DNA of 64,000 bases, from contig NZ_SLZL01000020.1 of the NCBI RefSeq assembly GCF_004342605.1, positions 1-64,000 on the forward strand. The letters are read 5' to 3'. The notes beneath the pieces were generated by a model that saw only the letters and a program-made list of their open reading frames with translations, ran no database searches and was not told the DNA's origin. Source of the stretch: Caulobacter sp. BK020. GTDB lineage: Bacteria > Pseudomonadota > Alphaproteobacteria > Caulobacterales > Caulobacteraceae. Below are positions 17,156-26,043 of the stretch, in pieces; the first letter of the stretch is position 1; each line of letters begins with the position of its first letter. The position numbers were made by a program, and so were the translations under genes.

Positions 17156-17758
17156 ATGAGCCAGCACCACCTCTCCGACTTCGTGGCCGACTTTTCCAAC
17201 CTGCTGGACCAGACCGGCGACGAAGCCGTGATCCTGCGAGAAGGCGGCGCCCTGCTGGCGCAGCTGGTCGCCGCGGACGACTGGCTGCCCGAAGCCCAGA
17301 GCCGGCCGGATCCCGTGCGCTACCAGCAGTACCTGCTGCATCGCGATCCGGCCGGCCGCTTCTCGGTCGTCAGCTTCGTCTGGGGACCGGGTCAAGCGAC
17401 CCCGGTTCACGACCATACTGTCTGGGGTCTGGTCGGCGTCTTGCGAGGGGCTGAACTGTCGCAACCTTACGAGCGGCGCGGCGACTCCCTGGCCGCGTCA
17501 GGCCAGGTTCATCGCCTGGAGGCCGGCCAGGTCGAAGCTGTCTCGCCGACGATCGGCGACATCCACCGCGTCGCCAACGCCTTCGAAGACCAGGTCTCGA
17601 TCAGCATCCACGTCTACGGCGCGGACATCGGGGCGGTGCGGCGCTCGACCTACGGCGCCGACGGCCGGCCCAAACCCTTCGTGTCCGGCTACGCCGACGT
17701 CCCGCCGCCCCTCCTGTTCGACCGCGCCAGCGCCCTGGCCTACGGAGCCGCCGAATGA
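17156..17758 (+). CDS. Thiol dioxygenase-like cupin (cysteine/3-mercaptopropionate dioxygenase family)
   Basis: A 200-residue cupin. The iron-binding pair is H85 and H87 in FVWGPGQATPVHDHTVWGLV, and the third ligand is H137 in TIGDIHRVAN. This is the 3-His site of type I cysteine dioxygenases. The RYQQYLLHRD segment supplies the arginine expected to hold a carboxylate. These enzymes insert O2 at a thiol to give a sulfinate, with no cofactor besides Fe(II). The next gene, a rhodanese array, overlaps by four bases, so a sulfinate or sulfane sulfur relay is suggested. Which thiol is used (cysteine, mercaptopropionate or another mercaptoacid) cannot be read from the sequence. Confidence 0.85.
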   Translation: MSQHHLSDFVADFSNLLDQTGDEAVILREGGALLAQLVAADDWLPEAQSRPDPVRYQQYLLHRDPAGRFSVVSFVWGPGQATPVHDHTVWGLVGVLRGAELSQPYERRGDSLAASGQVHRLEAGQVEAVSPTIGDIHRVANAFEDQVSISIHVYGADIGAVRRSTYGADGRPKPFVSGYADVPPPLLFDRASALAYGAAE

Positions 17759-19332
17759 CCCTGTCTGTCGTCAAGCCTCAAGAGGTCCGCCGCGACCTGA
17801 TCGCCCGACGCGAGATCGCCCTGCTGGACCTGCGCGAGGAAGACCCGTTCGCCAAGAGCCACCCGCTGTTCGCCTCGCAACTGCCGCTGAGCCGGCTGGA
17901 GGTCGAAATCCTCGACCGAGTCCCGCGCCTTGACGCCAAGATCGTCCTCTATGACGACGGCGAGGGCTTGGTCGCGCCGGCGGCCGAGCGGCTGGCGGCC
18001 CTGGGCTATACGAACGTTCACGCGCTGGCCGGCGGCGTCGCCGGCTGGCGCGCCGCCGGCTACGAGCTGTTCCAGGACGTCAATTCCTATAGCAAGGCGT
18101 TCGGCGAACTGGTCGAGGCGCGCCGCCACACTCCGTCCCTGCCGGCCCAGGAGGTCCAGGCCCGGATCGACGCCCGGGCCGACCAGGTGATCCTCGACGC
18201 CCGCCGATTCGAGGAATACGCGGTCATGAACATTCCCGGCGGGATCAGCACGCCGGGCGCCGAGCTGGTGCTGCGCGCCCGCGAACTGGCGCCCGATCCT
18301 TCGACCACGATCATCGTCAACTGCGCCGGCCGCACCCGCAGCCTGATCGGCGCCCAGTCGCTGGTGAACGCCGGCCTGCCCAACCCCGTCTTCGCCCTGC
18401 GCAACGGCACGATCGGCTGGACCCTGGCCCAGCAGACTCTGGAACATGGCCAGGGCCGCAAGTTTCCCGAGGTTCGTGAGCAGACCCTGGTCGAGGCTCG
18501 CACGCGCGCCCGCGACGTCGCCTATCGCGCCGGCGTCCGTCGCCTGGACCCGGCGGGCCTGACCGACCTCGGCAAGGACGGCGATCGCACGCTCTACCGC
18601 TTCGACGTCCGCACGCCCGAGGAGTATGCGGCGGGCCACATCCCCGGCTTCCGCTCAGCCCCTGGCGGCCAGCTGGTGCAGGAGACCGACGTTTTCGCCC
18701 CGGTTCGCGGCGGCCGCATCGTGCTGGCCGACGATCTAGGGCCTCGCGCCGACATGACCGCCTCGTGGCTGGCCCAGCTGGGCTGGGAGGTCTACGTGCT
18801 GGACGGCGGTTTCAAGGGCGGGCTGGAGATCGGAGCCTGGGTCCCTCGCCTGCCCGTCCTTCCGGCGGTCGAGGCCCTGTCGCCCGACGATCTGGCTCAG
18901 GCCATCGCCGACGAGACCGTGGTGGTGATCGACCTCGCTCCCAGCCCGCGCCATCGCAAGGGTCACGTGCCCGGCGCCTGGTTCGCCATCCGCGCCCAGT
19001 TGCCCGAGGCGCTGGACAGGCTGCCGAAAGACAAGGCCTTCGTCCTGACCTCGACGGACGGTGTCCTGGCCGCCCTGGCGGCGCCAGAACTGGAGAACCT
19101 GACCGATCGCTCCGTCCGCGTCCTGGCCGGTGGGACCGAGGCCTGGATCGCCGCCGGCCGCGCCGTCGAAGGCGGTCTGACCCACGCCGCCAACGCCCCG
19201 ACCGACATCTACAAGCGTCCCTACGAGGGCACCGACAACGCCGCCGAGGCCATGCAGGCCTATCTCGATTGGGAGTTCGGCCTGGTCGATCAATTGGCGC
19301 GCGACGGCACGCACGGCTTCTACGTGATCTGA
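17755..19332 (+). CDS. Four-domain rhodanese-like sulfurtransferase
   Basis: A 525-residue protein made of four rhodanese-like domains, roughly residues 1-110, 130-245, 255-375 and 380-490. Each ends in a typical block (ALAGGVAGWRAAG, FALRNGTIGWTLA, YVLDGGFKGG, VLAGGTEAWIAAG). Only domain 2 keeps an active-site cysteine, C190 in IIVNCAGRTRSLIG; the equivalent loops of the others read VLYDDGEG, VLADDLGP and VLTSTDGV. So one catalytic and three structural or binding domains are expected. It overlaps the dioxygenase gene (ATGA) and precedes a GST by three bases. Rhodaneses move sulfane sulfur; with a thiol dioxygenase this resembles sulfide or persulfide handling, as inference. Confidence 0.85.
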   Translation: MTLSVVKPQEVRRDLIARREIALLDLREEDPFAKSHPLFASQLPLSRLEVEILDRVPRLDAKIVLYDDGEGLVAPAAERLAALGYTNVHALAGGVAGWRAAGYELFQDVNSYSKAFGELVEARRHTPSLPAQEVQARIDARADQVILDARRFEEYAVMNIPGGISTPGAELVLRARELAPDPSTTIIVNCAGRTRSLIGAQSLVNAGLPNPVFALRNGTIGWTLAQQTLEHGQGRKFPEVREQTLVEARTRARDVAYRAGVRRLDPAGLTDLGKDGDRTLYRFDVRTPEEYAAGHIPGFRSAPGGQLVQETDVFAPVRGGRIVLADDLGPRADMTASWLAQLGWEVYVLDGGFKGGLEIGAWVPRLPVLPAVEALSPDDLAQAIADETVVVIDLAPSPRHRKGHVPGAWFAIRAQLPEALDRLPKDKAFVLTSTDGVLAALAAPELENLTDRSVRVLAGGTEAWIAAGRAVEGGLTHAANAPTDIYKRPYEGTDNAAEAMQAYLDWEFGLVDQLARDGTHGFYVI

Positions 19333-19335
19333 ACC

Positions 19336-19974
19336 ATGACCCTGCAGCTCTATTTCGCACCCGGTTCCTCGTCCCTCGCCCCTCTGGTGGCGCTGGAGGA
19401 GATCAGTATTCCCTACGGCGCCCACCGCCTGGATCTCGCGGCCGGCGACCAGCACAAGCCCGACTACCTGAAGGTCAACCCGCGCGGCCGCGTGCCGACC
19501 CTGCTGGTCGACGGCCAGCCGGTGACCGAGGTCCTGGCCATCCTGACCTATCTGGCCCACCGCTATCCGCATAGCGAACTTCTGCCCCTGGCCGACCCGC
19601 TGAGGCTGGCCAAGGCCTATGAGGTGATGAGCTGGTTCGCCAGCACGGTGCACGTGGCCTTCGCCCAGATCGCCCGCCCGGAACGCTACGCCGATGACGA
19701 GGCGGTGAAGGCCGCCTTGGCCACGCCCGGCGAGGCCCGTTTCGCGCGCACCCTCACCGACATCGAGCGCCTGGCTCAGGCGCCGGGGCCCTGGTTGCTG
19801 GGCGAGAGTTTCAGCGTCGTCGACGCCTACGCCCTGGTGATCTGGCGCTGGGCCGAGCGGCGGCAGATCGACACCGGACGCTATCCCGCCTGGAGCGCCA
19901 AGGCCGCTCGCGCCTTCGCACGCCCCTCGGTGGTCCGCGCCCTGCGCAGGGAGGCCGCGCCCGTAACGGCCTGA
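19336..19974 (+). CDS. Glutathione S-transferase
   Basis: A 212-residue GST. The thioredoxin-fold N-terminal domain begins LQLYFAPGSSSLAPLVALEE and continues DYLKVNPRGRVPTLLVDGQPVTEVLAILTYLAHRYP, giving the cis-proline (VPTLL) and glutathione-binding (VTEVLAI) loops. The helical C-terminal domain ends in the DAYALVIWRWAE cap. The S-rich start, lacking the conserved Cys in CSLA-type beta GSTs, leaves serine as the likely glutathione-activating residue. Three bases separate it from the rhodanese gene. A thiol-conjugate or persulfide role (GSSH handling) would fit its neighbours, but generic GST function is equally possible. Confidence 0.88.
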   Translation: MTLQLYFAPGSSSLAPLVALEEISIPYGAHRLDLAAGDQHKPDYLKVNPRGRVPTLLVDGQPVTEVLAILTYLAHRYPHSELLPLADPLRLAKAYEVMSWFASTVHVAFAQIARPERYADDEAVKAALATPGEARFARTLTDIERLAQAPGPWLLGESFSVVDAYALVIWRWAERRQIDTGRYPAWSAKAARAFARPSVVRALRREAAPVTA

Positions 19975-20063
19975 TGAGCCGCCCGCATAACGCGCTTGAA
20001 AACTCCTCGCTCATCGCCGGGCGAGGTCGTCCCTAGGATCGTCCACCTAAATTGGAGCCCGCC

Positions 20064-21158
20064 ATGAGCGTCGAATTCATCGGTTTCATCGGCACGCAGC
20101 ATGCGTCCGAGATCCACCCGCCATCCGGCCCCGCGATCGATGTGGCCTATGTCGAGAAGACCGCCCGCGTGCACGAGGACGGCGGCTTCGACCGCGCCCT
20201 GGTCGCCTTCCACTCGACCGGGCCGGAAAGCCAACTGGTCGTGGCCCACGCGGCTTCCGTGACCAAGAAGCTGAATTTCATGATCGCCCACCGTCCGGGC
20301 TTCACCCAGCCGACCCTGGCCGCCCGCCAGCTGGCGCCCCTGGACCACTTCACCGGCGGTCGCGTCGCCGTCCACATCATCACCGGCGGGTCTGACGAGG
20401 AACTGGCCAAGGATGGCGATCACCTGACCAAGGACGAGCGCTACGCCCGCACCAGCGAATACCTGGACATCGTCCGCGCCGAATGGACCGGGGGCAAGCC
20501 GTTCGACTACGAAGGCCGATACTACAAGGTCGACCAGGGCTTCGGCGCGGTAAAGCCGCTGCAGGCCCCGCACATCCCGATCTATTTCGGCGGCTCGTCC
20601 GACGCGGCCATTCCCGTGGCGGGCAAGCATGCCGACATCTACGCCCTGTGGGGTGAAACCCAGGCCCAGGTGCGCGAGACCATCGCGCGCGTCCGCGCCG
20701 CCGCCGCCAAGCACGGCCGCCAGGTGCGGTTCTCGCTGTCGCTGCGCCCTGTGATCGCCGACACAGAAGAAGCCGCCTGGGCGCGCGCCGACGACATCGT
20801 CGCCCGCGCCAAGGCCCTGCGCGAGGCCGCCGGCCTGTCGACCAGCGGCCACCGCCCACCCAACGCCGGTTCGCAGCGCCTGCTGGACGCAGCAGCGCAA
20901 GGCACGCGCCTGGACAAGCGTCTCTGGACCGGGGTGGCCGCCGTCACCGGCGCCCAGGGCAATTCCACGGGCCTGGTCGGCACGCCCGAGCAAGTCGCCG
21001 CGAGCCTGCTCGACTACTATGATCTGGGCGTTTCGACCTTTCTCATCCGGGGTTTCGATCCGGTCGAGGACGCCGTCGCCTACGGTCGCGACCTGATCCC
21101 GCTGGTCCGCCAGCGGGTCGCCGAGCGCGACCTTCGCCTGGCGCGGGCCGCGAGCTGA
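20064..21158 (+). CDS. LLM-class FMNH2-dependent monooxygenase, alkanesulfonate monooxygenase (SsuD)-like
   Basis: A 364-residue bacterial-luciferase-fold enzyme. Blocks FHSTGPESQLVVAHAASVTK, FMIAHRPGFTQPTLAARQLA, LDHFTGGRVAVHIITGGSDE, DERYARTSEYLDIVRAEWTG and PIYFGGSSDAAIPVAGKHAD match the SsuD subgroup closely. SsuD cleaves the C-S bond of alkanesulfonates with FMNH2 and O2, releasing sulfite and an aldehyde. I chose ATG 20064, which follows TTGGAG at seven bases. It sits directly before a flavin reductase that could supply FMNH2. The 89-base gap to the GST allows a separate promoter but shows no clear one. Confidence 0.88.
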   Translation: MSVEFIGFIGTQHASEIHPPSGPAIDVAYVEKTARVHEDGGFDRALVAFHSTGPESQLVVAHAASVTKKLNFMIAHRPGFTQPTLAARQLAPLDHFTGGRVAVHIITGGSDEELAKDGDHLTKDERYARTSEYLDIVRAEWTGGKPFDYEGRYYKVDQGFGAVKPLQAPHIPIYFGGSSDAAIPVAGKHADIYALWGETQAQVRETIARVRAAAAKHGRQVRFSLSLRPVIADTEEAAWARADDIVARAKALREAAGLSTSGHRPPNAGSQRLLDAAAQGTRLDKRLWTGVAAVTGAQGNSTGLVGTPEQVAASLLDYYDLGVSTFLIRGFDPVEDAVAYGRDLIPLVRQRVAERDLRLARAAS

Positions 21159-21161
21159 GCC

Positions 21162-21677
21162 GTGGCGCCCTACGACGCCGCCTCGCCCCCATCCACGGAC
21201 GCGACCTCCAAGGTCGCGTTCAAGGAGGTGCTGGCGCACCTGGCGAGCGGCGTCGCCATCATCTCCTGCTGGGACGGCCAGACGCCGCGAGGCCTGCTGG
21301 TCAGCTCGATCACCGGCCTGTCGGTCGAGCCGCCGCGCTTCCTGTTCTGCGTTCGAAAGGAGGCGGCCAGCCACGACGCCCTGCTGGCGTCGCGCGAATG
21401 CGGCGTCGCCCTGCTGGGCGCGGCTGACGAAGACGAGGCGCTGCGCTTCGCCAGTTCTTCACGCGCGACCGAACGCTTCGCGTCCGATCGATGGCGGCTG
21501 GCGGCGCCGACGCCCCCCGCCTACCGCGGTGGCGTCGCCAGTATCCGCTGCAACGTCGAAAGCGTCACCGACGCCGGCAGCCATTCCATCATCATCGTCT
21601 CGGCGATCGACAGCCTCCTGACGCCCGGTCCGCCTCTGGTCGCCTGGAACCGAGGGTTTCTTCGCGTGAGCCAGTAG
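21162..21677 (+). CDS. Flavin reductase (FMN-binding split-barrel)
   Basis: A 171-residue flavin reductase domain protein. The motif ASGVAIISCWDGQTPRGLLVSSITGLSVEPPRFLFCVRKEAASHDAL-type run holds the flavin-binding loop, and the end (PGPPLVAWNRGFLRV) is typical of the family's small component. It starts at GTG three bases after the monooxygenase stop, so the two form an SsuD/flavin-reductase pair. It would reduce FMN with NAD(P)H and pass it to the monooxygenase, and possibly to the SfnB/DszC-like enzyme at 10897. Confidence 0.85.
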   Translation: MAPYDAASPPSTDATSKVAFKEVLAHLASGVAIISCWDGQTPRGLLVSSITGLSVEPPRFLFCVRKEAASHDALLASRECGVALLGAADEDEALRFASSSRATERFASDRWRLAAPTPPAYRGGVASIRCNVESVTDAGSHSIIIVSAIDSLLTPGPPLVAWNRGFLRVSQ

Positions 21678-21897
21678 CGCCATGTGGAAGATGGTCGTCA
21701 CCCGCCGCCAGCCGCAGCGCCTGACTTGAGCGCGCCTGCCTCCTTGGCGCCTCCAACCTCGGAAAATCACCCGCCATACGCCGCCGCGGACGTTGCTCAG
21801 ACGATCCGGCGGCCAAATACGCTGTCAGGACATGGCCCGTTTCGCGCGCTTGGTCCTGGGCGACGCGATATCCAGCGGCATGTGAACGGGATTCCGC

Positions 21898-22468
21898 GCA
21901 CCCGCGTGCTGACCGACAAGCCGTTCGGCGTCAACCTAACCTTCCTGCCGTCGGTCAAGCAGACCGACTATCCCGGCTATGTCCGCGTGATCGTCGAGGC
22001 CGGGATCATCGGCGCGAACGTCAACTTCCCGCTCCTGGAAACGACAGCGCGGGTGTTTCGCAAGGTGTGGGAAGGGGCCTGCTTCGGCGGGTTCCTGACG
22101 GGCCGCGAGGGCGCGCGGGTGATGCTCACACGCGGCAAGGGGTCGATCTTCTTCACGGGGGCGACGGCCGGCTTGCGCGGCGGATCAGGCTATGCGGCCT
22201 TCGCCAGCGCCAAGTTCGGCATCCGGGCTGTGGCGCAGGCCGCCGCCCGCGAACTTGGCCCAAAGGGATCCACGTCGCCCACCTGGTCATCGACGCCGGC
22301 GTCGACACCGAATGGGTGCGCGAGCGGATGCGGGCGGCGGGCGTCGGCGAGGACCGGGCCCTGCTCCAACCGGCATCGGTCGCCAACGCCTACTGGGCGC
22401 TCCACCAGCAGACCAGCGACGCCTGGATCTTCGAAACCGAAATCCGGCCCTCCGTCGAGCCCTGGTGA
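21898..22468 (+). pseudogene. Chimeric pseudogene: nitronate monooxygenase fragment joined to a frameshifted SDR
   Basis: Two unrelated families are read through in one frame. About 21898-22010 gives RVLTDKPFGVNLTFLPSVKQ and YPGYVRVIVEAGI, which is the N-terminal region of nitronate monooxygenase (2-nitropropane dioxygenase). From about 22011 the text becomes GANVNFPLLETTARVFRKVW, GGFLTGREGARVM and FAAFASAKFGIRAVAQ-like SDR sequence lacking its N-terminal Rossmann strand. Near 22250-22266 the SDR shifts frame by a one-base deletion; the correct continuation GIHVAHLVIDAGVDTEWVRE runs to the stop at 22468. Both genes were evidently fused by deletion and then inactivated. Upstream bases 21678-21897 hold nothing I can assign. 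Confidence 0.75.
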
Positions 22469-22527
22469 TCGCCGGAGCGCGCCAACGCCTTGGGATGACT
22501 TCCAGGGCGCGGTCCCCGTAAGAGCCT

Positions 22528-24153
22528 TCAGCCCCTTCGCGCCACCAGCCCAGCCATCGGCGGCAATGTCCCCTGCCCCGTCAAGTTGACCTGTTCGACG
22601 ATCCGCCAGCCGGCCGGCAGGTCCCAGGTCACGGGCTCAAAACCCAGGTTGAAGGCGCACAGCACCTGGTCGGCGCCGTCGCCACGCAGGAAGATCAGTA
22701 ATGGTTCTGGCGCTTCGACCAGGGTCATGGCGCCCGCCCTTAGACCCGGCAACCGGTGGCGCAGGGCCACGACGCGCCGGGCGACGTTCAGCGTTGAGTC
22801 GGTGTCGCGCTCCTGGCGGTCGACGGCCAGGTCGATGTGCGACGGATCGATCGGCAACCAGGGCTCGACCTTGGAAAAGCCTGCGTGGGCGGCGACGGCG
22901 ACCCAGGGCATGGGCGTACGCGCGCCGTCGCGACCCAAGGTCTCGGGCCAGTTGGCGATCGCCTCGGGATCACGCAGCCGGTCGTAGGGCACCTCGGCCT
23001 GGGGCAAGCCCAGCTCTTCGCCCTGGTAGATGAAGACGTTGCCGCGCAAAGACACCAGCAACAGCAGTGACATGTCGGCGAAGGCCTTGGGGTCTCGGCC
23101 CCCGGCCCAGCGAGACACCGCCCGCGGCGCGTCATGGTTCGAGAATGTCCAGGAGGGCCAACCCTCTCCCTCCCCGCCCGCCCACATGGCCGCGCCCTGC
23201 CGGACCAGAGCCGTCGCCAGGGTGTCGGCGTAGAGATAGAGAAAGCCGTAGGCGCTGTGCAGGCGGTCGGGGCCCTGCGTGTACAGCTTCATCTCGCTGT
23301 CGGCCCGCTCCCCCCCGACCTCGGCCACCATGAAACGCCCGCCGTACGACTCGCCCAGCCGGCGCAGGCGGGTCAGGAAGGCTGGGATGTCGTCATGCGA
23401 CTGGTTGTGGAAGTGGTGCTGGAAGTCGAACGGCCGGGTGCGCTTGCCGCCGCCGTCGAGGTTCGGCGGATTGTCGGTCAGAGCCTGGTCGTGCATGGCG
23501 AAATTGATCGCGTCGAAGCGAAAGCCGTCGACCCCGCGGTCCAGCCAGAACCGTGACGTGGCGACCAGGGCGTCCTGCACCTGCGGGCTGTGGACGTTGA
23601 GGTCGGGTTGGGCCGAAAGGAAGTTGTGCAGGTAGTACTGGCGACGGCGCGCGTCCCAGGTCCAGGACGGCCCGCCGAACACCGACTGCCAGTTGCTGGG
23701 CGGCGAGCCGTCCGGCTTGGCGTCGGCCCAGACATACCAGTCGGCCTTGGGATTGGTGCGGTCCTGGCGACTGGCCTTGAACCATGGATGCTCGTCGGAG
23801 GTGTGCGAGAACACCTGGTCGATGATCACCTTCAGGCCCAGGGCGTGGGCCCGCTCGATCAGGCGATCGAAGTCGGCCAAGGTTCCGAAGATGGGGTCGA
23901 CGTCCTCGTAGTTGGAGACGTCGTAGCCGAAGTCCTTCATCGGCGAGGTGAAAAACGGCGACAGCCAGATGGCGTCAACGCCCAGCGAGGCGACATACTC
24001 CAGGTGGGCGGTGATCCCCGGCAGATCGCCCACCCCGTCGCCGTTCGAGTCCGCGAAGCTGCGCGGATAGATCTGGTAGATCACCGCGCCACGCCACCAG
24101 TCGCGGTCGTGGGCCGGGTCGATGGACGGCTTTGAAAGGGTCTCGACCGTCAC
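22528..24153 (-). CDS. Alpha-glucosidase, glycoside hydrolase family 13
   Basis: A 541-residue GH13 enzyme. The TIM-barrel starts WWRGAVIYQIYPRSFADSNG and DGVGDLPGITAHLEYVASLG. Catalytic residues are the Asp in VDGFRFDAINFAMHD, the Glu in MVAEVGGERAD, and the Asp of TFSNHDAPRAVSRW. The ensemble resembles oligo-1,6-/alpha-glucosidases. No signal peptide is seen, so it is probably cytoplasmic and cleaves imported maltose or maltodextrin to glucose. I chose GTG 24153, which has GGAGG upstream at about eight bases and overlaps the amylase stop (GTGA); an in-frame TTG at 24174 is less likely. Confidence 0.92.
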   Translation of the reverse strand: MTVETLSKPSIDPAHDRDWWRGAVIYQIYPRSFADSNGDGVGDLPGITAHLEYVASLGVDAIWLSPFFTSPMKDFGYDVSNYEDVDPIFGTLADFDRLIERAHALGLKVIIDQVFSHTSDEHPWFKASRQDRTNPKADWYVWADAKPDGSPPSNWQSVFGGPSWTWDARRRQYYLHNFLSAQPDLNVHSPQVQDALVATSRFWLDRGVDGFRFDAINFAMHDQALTDNPPNLDGGGKRTRPFDFQHHFHNQSHDDIPAFLTRLRRLGESYGGRFMVAEVGGERADSEMKLYTQGPDRLHSAYGFLYLYADTLATALVRQGAAMWAGGEGEGWPSWTFSNHDAPRAVSRWAGGRDPKAFADMSLLLLVSLRGNVFIYQGEELGLPQAEVPYDRLRDPEAIANWPETLGRDGARTPMPWVAVAAHAGFSKVEPWLPIDPSHIDLAVDRQERDTDSTLNVARRVVALRHRLPGLRAGAMTLVEAPEPLLIFLRGDGADQVLCAFNLGFEPVTWDLPAGWRIVEQVNLTGQGTLPPMAGLVARRG

Positions 24154-25988
24154 TGGCCAACCTCCGAAACGCAAATCATGTAGTCGAGCGGGCCGACCTC
24201 GACGCGGTAGCTGCCGGACGCCGTGGCGGCGGCCGCGCAGGACCCGTGGGCGGATCGCCAGATCCTGGAAGTCGCATCGACCTCGACCTGGGCCACGATC
24301 GGCGTCAGGCCGGTGTTGAACGCCACCAGCACCTCGCCGGCCTCGGTCATACGCGAGACGGCGAACAGGCCCGGCTTGTCGCCGGCGGCCCGCACAACCT
24401 GGCGCCCGCGGCGCAGAGCCGGCTCCGTGGTCCGCAATCGCGCCATGGCCGAGATCGCCTTGTAGAGCGGCGCGTCGGTCCTGAAGTGATCGCCCCCGAC
24501 CGCGCCACCGTCGACCAGTCGATCGGCGGCGTAGCTGGCGACCCGGGTCGCGAACATGTCCTGGCGGGAGTCCTTGTCGCCGCCCGCCCCGGCCAATCCC
24601 TGCTCGTCGCCGTAGTAGAGAACCGGGATGCCGCGCGTGAACATCAGGAAGGCGTGAGCCAGGATCACCCGCCGGGTGATCTCGTCATCCGAAGCGTCCG
24701 GATGGGCGGCGCGCACGAAATGACCAATCCGGCCCATGTCGTGATTGCCCAGGAAGGTCGGCAACCGCAGCGCCGCCACCTCTCCGCCCTCGTATAGCGC
24801 GTCCTGCGAGAACAGGTGCGCCAGGACGTCGGTCCCGGCCTTGCCGTTGACGACATCGGCCACGGCGCCCTGGAAGGCGAAGTCGAGTACGGCGGGGTAG
24901 CCGTCCACCCGCGTGAACCTGGCCAGCATGCCGGGTTCGGTTTCGGCGACCTCGCCGAAAATGTGGAAGTTCGGAATCCCTCGCGCCTTGGCCCGGGCCA
25001 GCATGGCCGGCACGAAGGCTCGCCAGAACTCGGGGTTGACGTGACGGGCGGTGTCGATCCGGTAGCCGTCGATCCCGAAATCGTCGATCCACCGACCGTA
25101 GATCTCGATGAAGCCCTTCACGACGCGCGGGTTTTCGGTGGCCAAGTCATCCAGGCCGGCGAAGTCGCCGTAGGTCGAGCTCTCGCCCGTGAACCGGCTG
25201 TTTCCGCGGTTGTGGTACCAGATCGGATCGTTCAGCCAGGCCGGTTTCTTGACCGCCGTTTCGTCCTTGGCGACGTAAGGCGCGTAGGCGAAGTCGGGCC
25301 GCGTCAGCTGCGCGAAGTTCTCGGCTGTCTGTCGAGCCGAATCGTCGCCCAGAAAGCCGTCGTTGATCGCCGCGCCGCCGACGCCGCCCTGGCGGACGAA
25401 CGGATAGTCGGCCTTGGAGCGGTAGTCGCAGCCGGTCGCCGGGCAGCCGCGATACTGGATAATGTCGGCGGTGTGGTTGGCGACGATGTCCAGATAGACC
25501 TTGAGGCCGCGTGCATGGGCGGCGTCGACGAAGGCCTTCAACTGAGCCCGTGTGCCGAAATGAGGATCCACGTCGGTGAAGTCGGTGATCCAGTATCCGT
25601 GATAGCCGGCGGACTCCTGACCTGGAGGTCCCTGCACCACCTTGTTGCGGAAGATCGGACCCAGCCAGATCGTCGTCGCGCCCAGGCCCTGGATATAGTC
25701 GAGCCGAGCGGTCAAGCCGGCCAGGTCGCCGCCGTGGTAGAAACCCTTGTCGGACGGATCGAAGCCGGTCTTCAGGCGGTCACCGGCGAGCCCCCCACGA
25801 TCATTGGCCGTGTCGCCGTTGGCGAACCGATCGGGCAGGACGAAATAGATCACCTCGTCCTGCGGCGGGCGGTCGAGATAGGCGGCGTGAGCGGACGGCG
25901 CAGCCTGGGCGAAACCGGCGCTCATCGTGGCGGCGGCGACGAGCGCGGCCCACGCTGATCGACTCGCCCATGCCCTCCGAAGTTTCAA
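24150..25988 (-). CDS. Exported alpha-amylase, glycoside hydrolase family 13
   Basis: About 612 residues. A signal peptide (RSAWAALVAAATMSAGFAQA) precedes the GH13 barrel, which begins DEVIYFVLPDRFANGDTAND. Catalytic residues are the Asp in IDGYRIDTARHVNPEFW, the Glu in FHIFGEVAETEPG and the Asp in FLGNHDMGRIGHF. A C-terminal beta domain ends with an all-beta segment (SYRVEVGPLDYMICV). The TTG at 25988 is favoured because AGAGGGG lies six bases upstream; a GTG at 26012 would add eight residues. The longer upstream frame is promoter DNA. It probably degrades maltodextrins in the periplasm and shares a divergent promoter with the receptor. Confidence 0.9.
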   Translation of the reverse strand: MKLRRAWASRSAWAALVAAATMSAGFAQAAPSAHAAYLDRPPQDEVIYFVLPDRFANGDTANDRGGLAGDRLKTGFDPSDKGFYHGGDLAGLTARLDYIQGLGATTIWLGPIFRNKVVQGPPGQESAGYHGYWITDFTDVDPHFGTRAQLKAFVDAAHARGLKVYLDIVANHTADIIQYRGCPATGCDYRSKADYPFVRQGGVGGAAINDGFLGDDSARQTAENFAQLTRPDFAYAPYVAKDETAVKKPAWLNDPIWYHNRGNSRFTGESSTYGDFAGLDDLATENPRVVKGFIEIYGRWIDDFGIDGYRIDTARHVNPEFWRAFVPAMLARAKARGIPNFHIFGEVAETEPGMLARFTRVDGYPAVLDFAFQGAVADVVNGKAGTDVLAHLFSQDALYEGGEVAALRLPTFLGNHDMGRIGHFVRAAHPDASDDEITRRVILAHAFLMFTRGIPVLYYGDEQGLAGAGGDKDSRQDMFATRVASYAADRLVDGGAVGGDHFRTDAPLYKAISAMARLRTTEPALRRGRQVVRAAGDKPGLFAVSRMTEAGEVLVAFNTGLTPIVAQVEVDATSRIWRSAHGSCAAAATASGSYRVEVGPLDYMICVSEVGQ

Positions 25989-26043
25989 GCGCCCGCCCCT
26001 CTGAATGTGCACAAGATCGGTCGATTTAGCGCCGATCATTTGA

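Noticed and set aside
14911-17199. 762-codon minus-strand ORF opposite the second TonB receptor
   Set aside because: Antisense shadow with low-complexity Val/Gly/Gln/Asp content and no domain.
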